From: Sesamum alatum
Taxonomy: Eukaryota > Streptophyta > Magnoliopsida > Lamiales > Pedaliaceae
Direction: 5' to 3'
Assembly (NCBI GenBank): GCA_034509735.1
Contig: JACGWO010000003.1
Span: 36,230,466-36,294,465, forward strand
Length of the DNA: 64,000 nt
Notes under the pieces: generated by a model
Databases searched by the model: none
What the model was told of the DNA's origin: nothing
The model's input: only the letters and a program-made list of their open reading frames with translations
Shown here: in pieces, positions 1-10,905 of the stretch
Layout: every line of letters starts with the position of its first letter
How positions within the stretch are numbered: position 1 is the first letter of the stretch
Translations under genes and position numbers: made by a program

Positions 1-208
1 CTCTTAATTAAGGTAGACTTCTGAATAGAGCTCTATCAGTAAGCACGTAAAGAGAATGAAAATAACCACGTCTATGAATAAAGTGAACAGTGGAAAGAAA
101 TCGCAACATCTTAAGAACCAGAAAAGTTTTATATTTGTGTCAGAAACAAGAGTTGGCTCTTGACTTGCAATGACATTTAATGAGCAATGTTCAGACAGTG
201 CTACCTAC

Positions 209-1657
209 ATTTGCTTCAGCAGCCGGAGTAACATTTCCTAGTGCAAAGAAAGCTCCGCCTAGTATGACCACTCTCTTCACCTTGCTTGCAAACGACGGGT
301 CTCTCTTTACAGCCTAAATCAAGAAACGAAGATCCCGTACAATTACAACCTAGATGACTGAAAATTCAAAAGCTGCAATGTAAGAACAATAAAGAAATGA
401 CTTACTAGAGCCAGATTGGTTAGAGGTCCCAACGCAAGAATAGAAACTTCACCAGGATACTCAGAAACCTTATCAACCAAGAATTCAGAAGCAGATTTAT
501 CGGATTTCTCGGATTTCGGAGGAGGGACAAAGATGTTCCCCAGTCCATCGGAACCATGAACAAAGTCACAAACACGTGGTTTTCCTCCCTGTATCAAAGT
601 TTAATGTACGGTCATCAGGCGACAGAGAGCACAAGACAGGTAAATTCAGATATAAAGGCTGGTCAGCCATTCTTCTATACTAGTCATCCACTCTGTTCCA
701 GCATGGAAATTAACACTCTTATTACCTTTAGTGGTTCCGGGCTGCCCTCTGCCACAGGAACATCCGGACGTCCAGCAATCTCGCACTATCCTTTTGCATT
801 AAAAACGAAATAGATCATGCATATGTCTCGAATCAAGAACATGAAACACACACACAACACACAATAGGATTAACTTGAGGAAAATGCACACCAAAAGCAA
901 CGCATTGCGTGCGGCATCCTCTGTGGTGACGTTACCAAAAATTGTTGTCAATCCTAATATCTCTACATCTGGTGACCGGAACGCCATTAGTATTGCCATG
1001 CTATCATCTGCATATAAAACAACAGGGCGGCGTATATTTCAGAAACATTGAAAATGGCATGCTGTAGAGCTGGCATGGAGAATCTCATATCTAACAACTG
1101 GTAATAAATTCTGCAAGTCCCAATTCCAGTTACATTCTTGTCCTAATTCTTTCTGAGTTCTTTGTTTCTTTTCCATATAACATCTGATCTTTTATAATTC
1201 CATCAATCCACTGAATTTCTAACTTATTAACTCGGGAGAAAGGAAGAAAAGGGTCAATCCCAAGAAAGAAACAAAGACAAAGAAATGAGTCAAATATCAT
1301 CAATGTTATCAGAATGTAATATTCTAACAATTCCTTGTGCCACTTTTTGCTGTAATACCCAATAAAAACAGAATCCCAGAAAAGCCAAAACTTGAAAAAA
1401 GGCACACATTTACTCAACATTCTCAAATACAGAAATTTCCAACTCTTTTCAGGTGAAATTTGTAATTCATTTCAAATAAACGCAGATCAATATCAAAAGA
1501 AGCCACATTTGAAATCCCAACAGTATTCAGACAACATCAACCAAAACAAACCACAAAAACGGCACAGGCATGAGTGTATGTTCTTACCAATGCCGGGATC
1601 GGTATCAATAATGATTTTTTCAGGTTTCTTGGCAAAAGAGTTGTCGGGAACCTCCAT
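209..1657 (-). CDS. URH1: Uridine nucleosidase (URH1-like), 5' part, truncated by window edge
   Basis: Nucleoside hydrolase of the inosine-uridine preferring family, which splits uridine (and in plants also inosine/xanthosine) into base and ribose in cytosolic pyrimidine salvage. Five exons join in frame on the minus strand: 1588-1657, 892-1007, 726-785, 406-588 and 209-313. The N-terminal calcium-binding signature IIIDTDPGIDDSMAI is split by intron 1; then follow the family stretches LGLTTIFGNVTTEDAARNALLL, DFVHGSDGLG, SILALGPLTNLAL and RVVILGGAFFALGNV. All introns have GT-AG ends. The start at 1657 is the methionine closest to the DTDPGID motif; an open frame continues upstream, so the true start could be earlier. 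The C-terminal half, with the second part of the active site, lies left of the window; positions 1-208 look like intron. The last donor (after 209) was chosen by comparison with the usual EAN-IYGDPEAAD reading and is the least certain join. Confidence 0.9.
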
Positions 1658-2149
1658 TTCGTCTTGTTTTTGTTCCGAGATATTACACCAGAAGAACAGA
1701 CACGTTAAAGGGTCCGTCCCAGAAAACGAAATGAAATCGCGGGGCGATCGTGCGGCTGTGTATGTATATAGACTGTATATACACACACAACACACACGGA
1801 GGCAAAAAGATGTCTACTTTTTCCTCAGCGAAAGACAAAGGTGGTAGTTGTATTGTCAAACTTTTTGAGTCTGACGATGATGATATCCTCTTCACTTTGA
1901 TAACCTAAAATATAGCATGAAAAAGATATATAGTGTTGCAATAAGATCGCCGTTCCAAACGCCCCAAACTACCTACTATCAAGCAACACCAACCATTTTA
2001 TAATCTCAAAATTTTTAAGGGATTAGGTGATATACTCTTTTTTATCTATTTAACATTGTTGAATTGTGAGAATGATGATGAAAACCACGGATTCTATTTT
2101 TATAATTTAATGTGATAGGGGTACTTGAGATAATCACCAAAACACCCCA

Positions 2150-2600
2150 AAATAGCTTCAAAGTGCACTAATGCCCCAGGATCCGTGCACTTTTAAGACG
2201 GGTCGGGCACGTTCGACCCGACCTGGCCTCTCGTTTCTCTGACAAGGAAGCACCTGGATCGTAACACATGGACCAAGAGACTTCGTATACATGGCCTTTT
2301 ATATAACCAACACCCTCATTTATTACAGGTTATGTGCATTTATTACAGTTTTACCTACTTTAGATCATATATCTCTATTTCGAACTCATATTGATTTAAG
2401 TATTGGAGGATCTTCGTTGAGGATCATCCAACTAGTCTGACGTTTGCTCTCTTTTCAGAGATCTCAATATCTGGGACAAGTTACTAGATCGAAAATCTCG
2501 AGGACTCAAACGACAGCCTTACCAATTGACCCCATCAGAGATCGTGTATCTTGACCCGAATCATAATGGTTAGTAATGGTGTAGTAGATAAATTTTATTT
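2150..2600 (+). mobile_element. LTR-retrotransposon-like remnant
   Basis: Moderately GC-rich island in AT-rich intergenic DNA. A TATA-like block (ttatataacc near 2297) is followed about 95 bp later by gatttaagtattggaggat, a degenerate form of the 'gacttaagcatcggag' block that also occurs near 11500 and, inverted, near 16912, and that is familiar from LTRs of plant retrotransposons. No coding domain, primer-binding site or paired LTR could be seen. The rest of 1896-3344 has no gene that I can support. Confidence 0.35.
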
Positions 2601-2644
2601 CATTCAATTTTTTTAAGGTTAAAATATCTATGTTTTGATTAATT

Positions 2645-2931
2645 TATTCTATATATTAAGGGAGAGTACATATTTGGAATCTCTCCCTTTTTTGGTCTAT
2701 TTTTTTTATATTTAATTTATTGTTTTATTTTCTTATCTTACTTTTCACTCTTCCACTATTTTTTAATAGTTATTTTTTATATATTGTCATTCATTTTTTT
2801 ACTAATTTCTTAGAAACTTAATATTAAATTACTTAATATATATTATTTTAAATAACAAAATTCTAAATATTTAATTTAAATAATATTATAGAAATTACAC
2901 ACATGAAATGTGTCACAAATTACGAAATATC
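2645..2931 (+). mobile_element. Degenerate Helitron-like fragment
   Basis: AT-rich stretch with the same order of short motifs as the better preserved element ending at 12195: a short 'gg..tctcccttttt' block, long T/A-rich body and a terminal acacacatgaaatgtgtcac hairpin followed by acaaatta. The CTAG end is lost, so the call rests on similarity to the copies near 12 kb. Confidence 0.3.
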
Positions 2932-3344
2932 TAAATAAAGTTGGGGACTTTGATTCTGAATCTTTCTCGTAGTGGGACTTTGATTTTCTTTCGGGATACA
3001 CAGTTTCTCGTTGAAATTTCTATTTCTAATCTTATTAAGTTGGTTTTTTTTTTCTTCGTATAATAAAATTTATCATTCACCATAAAAGATATATTAATTA
3101 ATACACACCCACCAGTCACCACATATATATAACTCCACAATCATACAAAGCATAAATTTCATTGATCCTTTTTACGAATATTCATATGTCATTAAAAATG
3201 ACGTTTATTCTAATATATAAATTGAATTTTGGTCCTATAATCTCGGCTCTAGGTTTTAACCAACCCAAGAGGAGTACATAAATATATTTAACCTATTGTT
3301 TTCAAATTAATAAAGTATTGCGTAATTGATCCATGAAACATTTA

Positions 3345-6300
3345 CTAGAGTTCGTCCTTGGGAAATTTTGATGGCACAAGAATTTGGTTGCAGGCGGCGG
3401 AGGAGCTCAAGCTTTCCAACCAAGTCCCGTCGTCGGCCACCGGTGACTCCGTATCGTTGTTCCGGTGCCATGACCAATACGCGTGGCTGCTGTTCACAAC
3501 CCTCAGACGCCCATGTCCGAAGCTTGGTTCTCGATACAGTGAGATTGAAGGACTAGGGTTCTTGAACCTAATTAAGCACATTGAATTAATCAAAAATTAA
3601 GTACGACGATGTTAATTAATGTGGTCACTACAATTTGTAGTTTTCTTTTTAGGGTTTTTCCGATCCTATTTTGTGTTGTAATGACAAAACTATAGTACGT
3701 TAATTGTTAAAAGTCACTAATTTACTAGTTTGATCTATTTGAATATCACGAATTTGAAAATCACTGAAAATATAAAATTAGATGGCTTTATGTAAACTCG
3801 TAAGTTAGACGTATATTAATTATAAGGGAAATTATACTTTCCGTTCTGTAACTTAGGACCTTACCATTTTTTATTCTATTGATTACGAGATTTTCACTTT
3901 TGGTCCCATAACTTTTAAAAATAACACTTTTGATTCCATGCCACCTTTTCCGTTAAATTTTTAACGGAAAACACCACGTGCTTAGCACGTGGCCATTAGG
4001 GCCTTTACACTTTTGGTCTCATATGTTATGGGATTTTCACTTTTGGTCCCATATGTTATGAAATTTTCACTTTTGGTCCCATAACTTTCCAAAAGTAACA
4101 CTTTTGGTCCACGTGACACTTTCCGTTAAATATCTAACGAAAAGTGTCATGGGACCGAAACTGCTACTTTTTGAAAGTTACAAGACCAAAAGTGAGAATT
4201 CCGTATCCAATGAGACCAAAAGTGGAAAGACCCTAAGTTATGGAATGCAATTTCCCCTTAATTATACTTACCTCGTAGCCAGCCCTTCTCTGTTTCCTCC
4301 ATCGCCAATGGTTACATGCACAGGACCACAGTGATCAGCCTTGCCATCATAAATCCTAGTCTGCATGCAATTATGCACAATTAAATTATATATATATATA
4401 TGTATTATTTTCCTTGAAGATGCAATGAAATTAACGAAAATTTAGATACCGATTGAATTTCGGAGATGGTTTAACTTTAGCAATAAATGAAAATAGACAT
4501 ATATACAACACTAGCTAGGGTTATAATTAATATGAATTTTACTCACAAATCTTTCGTATGCATGAACATGCCCTGCAAAGACCACATCAACACGAGCCTC
4601 ATACAACGTTCGTTCCATGGCTTTCCTCATTCTTTCACCTTCACCTCTATGAGCACGATTAGAATTGTACCAAGGTGTATGGAACAACACAAATATCCAA
4701 GGTGTCCTAACCCTGTCAACCTTACTCAGATCAGATTGGAGCCACTTGTACTGATCTGAGTTGACATTATAGTCAGTGTAAGATCCAAGCATGATTATGT
4801 GGGTCCCGACAACGTCGAAAGAATAGTATAGGTTTGTTGTAGACCCACTTTCTTGGTAAGGCATTCTCCATCTAGCGTTGTAGGCCATGAAACCGTGAGG
4901 GTAAATAATAGGGAAAGCTTCTTTGTCGTGGTTCCCTTGGGTGACCATCCATGGCCGGGTGCTAGCGTAGGGCTCGACCAGGCGGCCGAAGGAGTCCCAA
5001 AGTGGCTGTAGAAAATCGGCATAGGATAGATCACCTGGTAGTAGAAATACATCGTAGTCCCTTGCACCAACGTGTGCTAAGGTTGATTCTGTCCATCCTG
5101 TTTGCCCTAAATCTCCTGTATTAATAAATAACTTTTAGGACATAGGATAACCCAAATGATATATATATATATATATATATAAATATCCAATAATTCATTT
5201 TAAGTTTTTAGATAGGACGATCATTTAGATATGTACTAGAGTCATATTACATAAGAGATGGGCTTAATGCAATTTACCTCCATGTGATATTACAAATGAG
5301 CAAATTATTCTGTTATAAAAAAAAATATCAATTTATCTCCCTAAACAGGGTGCTAAATTGCTCTATCTTAAAAATATGGGGAGATAAATTGATCCATTTA
5401 AAAAAATACAAGAAGATATATTATTATTTTATTTTTTTATATAAAGATAATTTACTCATTTATAATATCACATTGTTGTTTGCATTTTTTTCAATAAGAG
5501 ATATTCAATTGAAATTCCACTATCGCCCATTTATGAAAAAGGAGTTTCGCGTGTTGGGCTTCATACTACTCGACTATGAGCAGGCCCGTTAGACATATAT
5601 TATGCATGATGGACGTATTGGATATATTCATACTAAATAATTTTGTGAAATAATTACACCAAATTTCTCTAAGATTTAACGTAATTATATATAAATTTTA
5701 TATAATATGAAAAAATATATCTAGTATTCGTAAGATTTGCTTCGGTCTAACAAATAAATCTCTTTATTAGTCAAAATTCACTAAATTTGTTGATATTAAT
5801 AAAAAAAATAGATGAAAATTCATATTTATTTCCGATTTATTTATTACGGATTTATTGCAGGTCAAAAAAATAATTCTATTACCAAACTACCCTTATACAT
5901 CATTACATGTTAATGCATGCGAAGGTATATTTTTATTCTTATAAGTGTAGTTTAGTAAAAAAATGATTTGTTTGGCCTGCAATAAGTCAGTCGAAGGTAA
6001 ATATAGATTTTCATTCAATTTTTTTTGTTAATATCAACAAATTTGATGAATTTTGACCAACGGACCCGTTTGTTAAACGGGAGTGAGATTCAGGAGTATC
6101 AGATGTAATATTTTAAACTATAAGAAATTTACGTATAATTATACCAAACTTCAGGAGTGAGCAATATAATTATCCCTATTTTTTCTTAAGAGTTTATACT
6201 TTTAGATGAGATGATCGTTCAATATTTACCAGCAACAGCAAATTCAACGGGAAAAGCCGACGGCGGCGTGCGGAAGCTGAACTCTGGGCCGTAGCCACCA

Positions 6301-7146
6301 CATCTGTAGTAATAAGTCGTGCTTGGCTCTAATGGTCCGATTTTGACATGGTGAATTTCTCCTGATCTGTAGAGGAAGTAACGGTAGGAAGTGGTTTCTC
6401 CGACAGCCGATTCATCGTATTTTCCGGCCGTCGTCCCATATTCGACTAGCGACTGAACCTTTCTATCCTTGGTAATCCATGAAATCCTCATATGTTCTTC
6501 TCCTACTAATGAAATATGCACCTTCGAATTTCAAAAAAGAAATTATCAAAGGAGGTTCATATTGTTTAATGTATTATATATATATATATATATATATTAA
6601 ATAATTATCCAATTTTATATAGTTTAAATTTTTATATTAGGTAGTTATGAATGTACAAACAACGCATGTAAGTAGGAAAAAATATTAAATTATTCTCATT
6701 TTAATAGTTTAAATTTTTAAATGAGATGATATTGCAAAACTTTGTAGCTAGCCTTAGCGAAAAAATTTGAAAAGTTCCCCCAAACTTTTGCTAATAAATA
6801 TTTTCGTCAATACAATTTCTAACAAAATCTGCAACAAAAAAATCCAGCACTAAAATTAGAGACGAGCTTTACCCCGTATATATTTTTCTTGCTAAATTCG
6901 TTAGTAACATAAATTAGCAACGAATTCCACTATTTTATAAGGAATTTGTGGTGTTGCTAATGACATTATTCATGTAGTGTATAATTTCAAACATATGTAA
7001 AAAGCCGGCACCTGTTGAGGATCAGCGTCCGACCGGTGATGCTGCGACGAGACGGACGGCCGCGTACACGGCCGCAAATATTCAAGTGAACCCTTTGTGA
7101 CGATGAAGAGGAAGAAGAGAAGATTAATTGGCAAAAATATTTTCAT
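3345..7146 (-). CDS. Purple acid phosphatase (PAP18/PAP22-like) ending in KDEL
   Basis: Metallophosphoesterase that releases phosphate from organic esters; plant members of this ~430-residue subgroup are secreted or vacuolar. Exons on the minus strand: 7012-7146, 6230-6521, 4547-5115, 4272-4360, 3345-3567; total 1308 nt, 435 residues. Residues 1-20 (MKIFLPINLLFFLFIVTKGS) form a signal peptide; a fibronectin-like N-terminal domain (about 45-140) precedes the metal site. Metal-ligand motifs are all present: GDLG (143-146), GDLSYAD (170-176), GNHD (203-206), LFH (H288) and GHVHAYER (324-331). GNHD replaces the commoner GNHE at a non-ligand position. The C-terminal exon carries FGHGRLRVVNSSHAYWSWHRN, typical for the family, and ends SKFPKDEL before the stop, a perfect ER-retrieval signal. 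Three long-inverted-repeat transposons sit in its introns. A TATA box and a P1BS motif lie upstream. Family assignment is secure; which PAP orthologue is not. Confidence 0.93.
3825..4257. mobile_element. Mutator-like non-autonomous element with 9-bp TSD, inside PAP intron 4
   Basis: 433-bp element made almost only of inverted-repeat arms. Left end agggaaattatactttcc and right end (reverse complement) ggggaaattgcattcc pair, followed in both arms by 'taacttagg' and repeated '(a)cttttggtcc(c/a)ta' blocks. Flanked by the exact 9-bp direct repeat TTAATTATA at 3816-3824 and 4258-4266. Nine-base duplications are the mark of Mutator-type insertion. No transposase. Confidence 0.8.
5260..5493. mobile_element. 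Short Mutator-like inverted-repeat element with 9-bp TSD, PAP intron 2
   Basis: 234-bp AT-rich element whose arms (left: atgcaatttacctccatgtg then atattacaaatgag; right, reversed: atgcaaacaacaatgtgat then attataaatgag) pair imperfectly. Flanked by exact ATAAGAGAT at 5251-5259 and 5494-5502. It lies between PAP exons 2 and 3. No coding capacity. Confidence 0.72.
5647..6176. mobile_element. Long-inverted-repeat element, PAP intron 2 (family of the 55.5 kb copy)
   Basis: About 530 bp folding into a near-complete hairpin with arms of roughly 250 bp; the centre lies near 5925. Both arms carry 'ttgttgatattaa', 'ttattgcagg(t/c)' and 'aaactac(c/a)ctta'. The right terminus ends in aattatccc, as in the copy at 55539-56066. 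Flanking bases taattttgt and tattttttc agree in only 6 of 9 positions, so the target-site duplication is decayed. Confidence 0.65.
6770..6980 (-). mobile_element. CACTA-type terminal fragment (weak)
   Basis: PAP intron 1 ends in a block of 'ttagcaac/gttgctaa' motifs and finishes with catgtagtgt (reverse acactacatg), a CACTA-like terminus. Only one end is convincing. Confidence 0.25.
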
Positions 7147-7211
7147 ATTCAATAGATATTATTTTACAACTGTTTATGATTACGAGTGATGAGTTCCTAC
7201 AAACTACTATT

Positions 7212-7220
7212 CTATTTATA
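7212..7220 (-). promoter_or_regulatory. TATA box of the purple acid phosphatase gene
   Basis: On the minus strand this reads tataaatag, 66 bp upstream of the PAP start codon at 7146, which fits a short leader of about 30-40 nt. Confidence 0.55.
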
Positions 7221-7306
7221 CAGAGAAAGGATGGGATTAGAAAGGAAATGCGAAAAATATTACCAGGATTGCAATGGCGTGAAGAAACTAAGTTGACACA
7301 ATTTCT

Positions 7307-7314
7307 GGATATGC
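7307..7314. promoter_or_regulatory. P1BS-type motif (PHR1 site) upstream of PAP
   Basis: GGATATGC fits GNATATNC, the palindromic site bound by PHR1-type MYB factors in phosphate-starvation genes. It sits about 90 bp upstream of the TATA box. A match of this six-base specificity is expected about every 4 kb by chance, so the position is what makes it worth noting. Confidence 0.4.
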
Positions 7315-8088
7315 TTATGTAATTACAACATGCAGACATGACCGGACATATAGATATCATGCAGTGGAACTTACGTGCGGCATTACTGTCTTCATGCAAT
7401 ACCTTCTCATCGTTAATTTTAGGGATAATTATATTTATACTCCTTGATCTATAATTTATTTATACAAATCACTCATATTTTTTGTGTGATTACTGAAATC
7501 ATCCTTGGCAATCAAAAGTATGGGTTGTTTGTGCAATGATGTCAACTTTTTTTTTTATGATATATGTATAATTTTTTAAAAGATATAAATGGTTTTGTGT
7601 AAAACTGTAAAATAAACAATGGGTCGGGGTGTAGATATAATTATTCTTTAATTTTATTTCTGATTCTCAATCTCACTGCACTTTTCTGAGATTGGATAGA
7701 ACGTACCAGAAAAATAATGATTATTGATAAATTGTTAGGCCGAGGTATTGTTTTTGCAGAAATAATTTACAATCAATATACTATGTAATGATTCCTCTAA
7801 AAATAAATTTACTATGTAATGATTTTTTAATAAATTTAATAGTGAAAAGAGTTGGGTTTTAAGTTATTAGTTTTGATTGTTATGAAATGACATATGACTT
7901 TTAAATAATTAATATGTACACGGTGTTGTAGTAATACGAATTAAACAACATAAGAAATATGATTTTTTTTTGTTGTGATTTAATATTACGGTAAAAATAC
8001 AAAATTTTACTAGTTAACCATGTTTTCGAACGATTATTAGTTCTTGACATTTGTGCAAACAATGCCAAAAATATTAGTACGTAGCCAT

Positions 8089-8650
8089 TAGGAATGGCAA
8101 TGGGGCGGGTTTGTCAAAATTTGGAACGCATCCCATCAAGAAAATTTTGGACCTTGGACCCGGACAAGAGACCTGCCAAGTTAAACTCGATAGCTTAATT
8201 AATATTTTAAAAATATTAAAAAGATACTTTTTTTAAAACAAATAATACTGCTACAACTTATTATATATGAGACAATTATATTATTGATAGGTTGATTTAT
8301 TTTTATTTTATTTTTTGTAAATTTAAAATGTGCATAGTTTAGACATTGAAATATTAAAAGTTTTAGAATATGTGTTATTTATATAAACGTTAAAACGTTT
8401 ATGAACTATTTATGTTATTATTTTAATTTATAAAAATATTAATTTTATGTATTGTATGTGAGTATAAATAAATTTTACATATTTTTATTATATATGTAAA
8501 AAAAATTATATTATTATATATAAAATATAAAAAAATCAAAAAATTGGACGGGTCTAGGTCAAGCTACTAAAACCTAGAACCCGTTTAAAGTTTCAAAATC
8601 CGCCCCAACCAGGGTAGGTCCGCATCCAATCCGAACCCATTGCCATCCTA
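8089..8650. mobile_element. Inverted-repeat element with 'taggaatggcaatgg' ends (hAT-like, non-autonomous)
   Basis: Left end taggaatggcaatggggcgg; right end, reversed, taggatggcaatgggttcgg. The inner parts are also related (gcgggt/gcggat, 'ggacccggac'/'gacgggtctagg'). The centre is very AT-rich. This terminus resembles a common plant hAT/MITE group. I could not find a matching 8-bp duplication, so class is tentative. Confidence 0.5.
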
Positions 8651-8840
8651 ATCATACATGGTAAATATTTTGACCATAGTTGAAATCATGAGAAATGTTG
8701 ATTAACCTTGATTAAAATTTAAGTTTTCACATTAATTTTGTTTGAAAGTAATAGATAGTATTAATTGCAACAGATTTCAAGTCTCCATCATTTACAATAT
8801 CAATAATAATTTATGTTTTTTTAACTTTTTTTTATAGTTT

Positions 8841-9218
8841 GGGTTAATTATATTGTGCCGTCCGAACTATGTCCATTTTTACATGATCATCTAAATATCT
8901 TTTTTTTGTGTCAACTTACAATCTCAACTTTGAGAAATTTACACTTTGCAAAATATATATATCTCTGTTTTTCAATCGATATTCTTTTCAAAAAAAACCA
9001 TCAAATGCAGTGCACAAGCAGAACATCATTAAATTTCCTCTAAATATCACATGTGTACTGCTTGTGATATTTTTCCTGCAAAGAAATCGATCAAGAAATG
9101 ATTATATATAACAAAGTGCAAGTTTCGTAAAGTTGAAATGATAAATTGACAAAAAGAAATTAAATGCCACAAAAGTATAAAAATAAATATAGTTCGAATA
9201 ACAAAATTTAATTTACCC
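8841..9218. mobile_element. Mutator-like inverted-repeat element with 9-bp TSD
   Basis: 378 bp. Left end gggttaattatattgtgccg and reversed right end gggtaaattaaattttgtta; both arms then have 'tcgaacta', 'tcaacttt(g/a)' and 'tttgca/tgcacttt'. Flanks TTATAGTTT (8832-8840) and TTATAATTT (9219-9227) agree in 8 of 9 bases. Confidence 0.65.
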
Positions 9219-9859
9219 TTATAATTTTATAACATGAAATATAATACGCGATATGGATTTTTCTTGAAGTCATGTACAATATTATAGAACAGTTACCGAT
9301 CATTAGATAGGTTATTTATTTTGGAGTATAAAAATAATCTAGAATTAAAATTTAAAATTATTTGAGGCGTACAAGTTTAGGCCAGGAAAACACTAATTCT
9401 ATTTGTATAGGTATTTAAATTAATATGGTACAATTTCTGTTACCTGGAAATTTCATGACGGCATGGGCGGTGCCAGAAAACTGATAATTACATGCAACTC
9501 CCACATTATTAGCTAGCCCTTTCCAAGCTAGCTAGGTTCCATAATCTCTTGGTCATATGATTCCGTTCGACCAATGGATAGGTGTTAGTCTATTTTAATT
9601 GTTGTAGATTTATTGTAATAATAGTTATTAATTAATTATACATATTTGATATTAACAATTAAGATATTTTAATTAACGAGGAATGAAATTCATGATTTAG
9701 CTAATAACCAATTCGCTGGAAAAAAAAAATATATAGGTGAAAGGGGAGACTAATGGTGTTTGGAGTCTATAAGCCCTAAAATAAAATATGTAAAGTAATA
9801 TTTCTTTAAAAGAAAAAAAAAGTTTATAAGATTCAAAAATAATATGTTACGAGTCAAGG

Positions 9860-10075
9860 TGCACAAGGGGTCAGGCTGGGACAATACCAGCACGAACCAG
9901 GCCAGGATCATACCACTATTGTTTATTGTCGGTCTTGGGTGGTGATAGGCTTTTAATTGGGTCCAATTGGATCCATTTTAAACCCAAGCCTAGCCATGGA
10001 TTGGCCCAGTTCGAATCAGACCCAAATCAGGCCCGGGCTCAATATGCCTGTTTTATTTTCCTTTTATGACTTCGG
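9860..10075 (+). repeat. Dispersed repeat copy A ('tttattgtcggt.cttgg')
   Basis: Contains 'tattgtttattgtcggtctt', '..ggcttttaattgggtccaattgg', and 'atcaggcc'. An inverted, diverged copy lies at about 26070-26300 with the same order of motifs. Unknown transposon family. The remaining bases of 9219-9859 and 10076-10429 show only AT-rich sequence. Confidence 0.45.
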
Positions 10076-10429
10076 GATGTTCTTTTGACCAATTAATTAA
10101 ATTTTTTATTGTCTTATGAAATAAATGAATAAATAATAAATTAAATCAAACAAAAATTATACTTAAAAAATAATAGTTAAGACTATTTAATATACTTAAA
10201 TAACAATTTCAATAACAAACTTACAATAATAAATTCAGATAATAACAAATTCAAAGAGAATTTAAAATGAACTTTGAAAAATTTAGATAAAAAGTGTTGA
10301 TGAACTACTGTACTAAAGATAATTAGAGTTTCAAAAGTATAAAAAAACCTACTAAAATAGTCAATATAGAATAATAAATTAAAAATCATATGTCATGCAT
10401 TTTAAAAGAAGAAAAAAAAAAAGTGCCAC

Positions 10430-10905
10430 AGCAAGCCCGACCAAAGACTAAGTGGTCTTGGGCTATTGGGTTGGGCCGATCCCAAGTACCAATCCTTGGG
10501 GCCAGCCCAGTCCTTTGTGAGCATGGGCCAAACCAGCCCAATTTTTTATTGTGTTAATTTAGTTCTGAGTCGGGTTGATCCGGCCCGGTCCACTATGCAT
10601 AACAATAATCGATGCCCCCTCAAAATAGATATTTCATAAACCCAAAAGTAAGGAAAAGGGTCCCTAACAGCACAGCCCAGCAGGCCCGACCAAAGACTAA
10701 GTGATCTTGGGCTACTGGGTTGGGTTAATCCCCAAGTACCAATACTTGGGACCGGCCCAGTCCTTTGTAGGCATGGGCCAAACCAGCCAATTTTTTATTG
10801 TGTTAATTTAGTTTTGGGTCAGGTTGATCTAGTCCGGCCCACTCTCAAAATAGCTATTTATTAGCCTAAGAGTAAGGAAGTGGGTTCTCAATAGAACAGC
10901 TCAAC
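10430..10905 (+). repeat. Tandem duplication of a ~235-250-bp unit
   Basis: Unit 1 about 10430-10680, unit 2 about 10681-10905. Shared landmarks in the same order: 'gcccgaccaaagactaagtg', 'ctgggttggg', 'ccaagtaccaat.cttgg', 'gcccagtcctttgt', 'gcatgggccaaaccagcc', 'ttttttattgtgttaattta', 'caaaatag.tattt'. Divergence is roughly one base in ten to fifteen with small indels, so it is not recent. Confidence 0.75.

Noticed and set aside
1392..1847. 151-codon plus-strand frame over the nucleosidase exon 1 region
   Set aside because: The minus-strand exon there encodes the nucleoside hydrolase signature; the plus frame has no domain.
3326..3600. Plus-strand frames of 76 and 80 codons
   Set aside because: They lie opposite the last PAP exon, whose minus-strand reading has the family C-terminus; the plus frames are shadows.
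8089..8658. 8-bp hAT target-site duplication
   Set aside because: Flanking octamers gtagccat and atcataca do not match, so the hAT label stays tentative.
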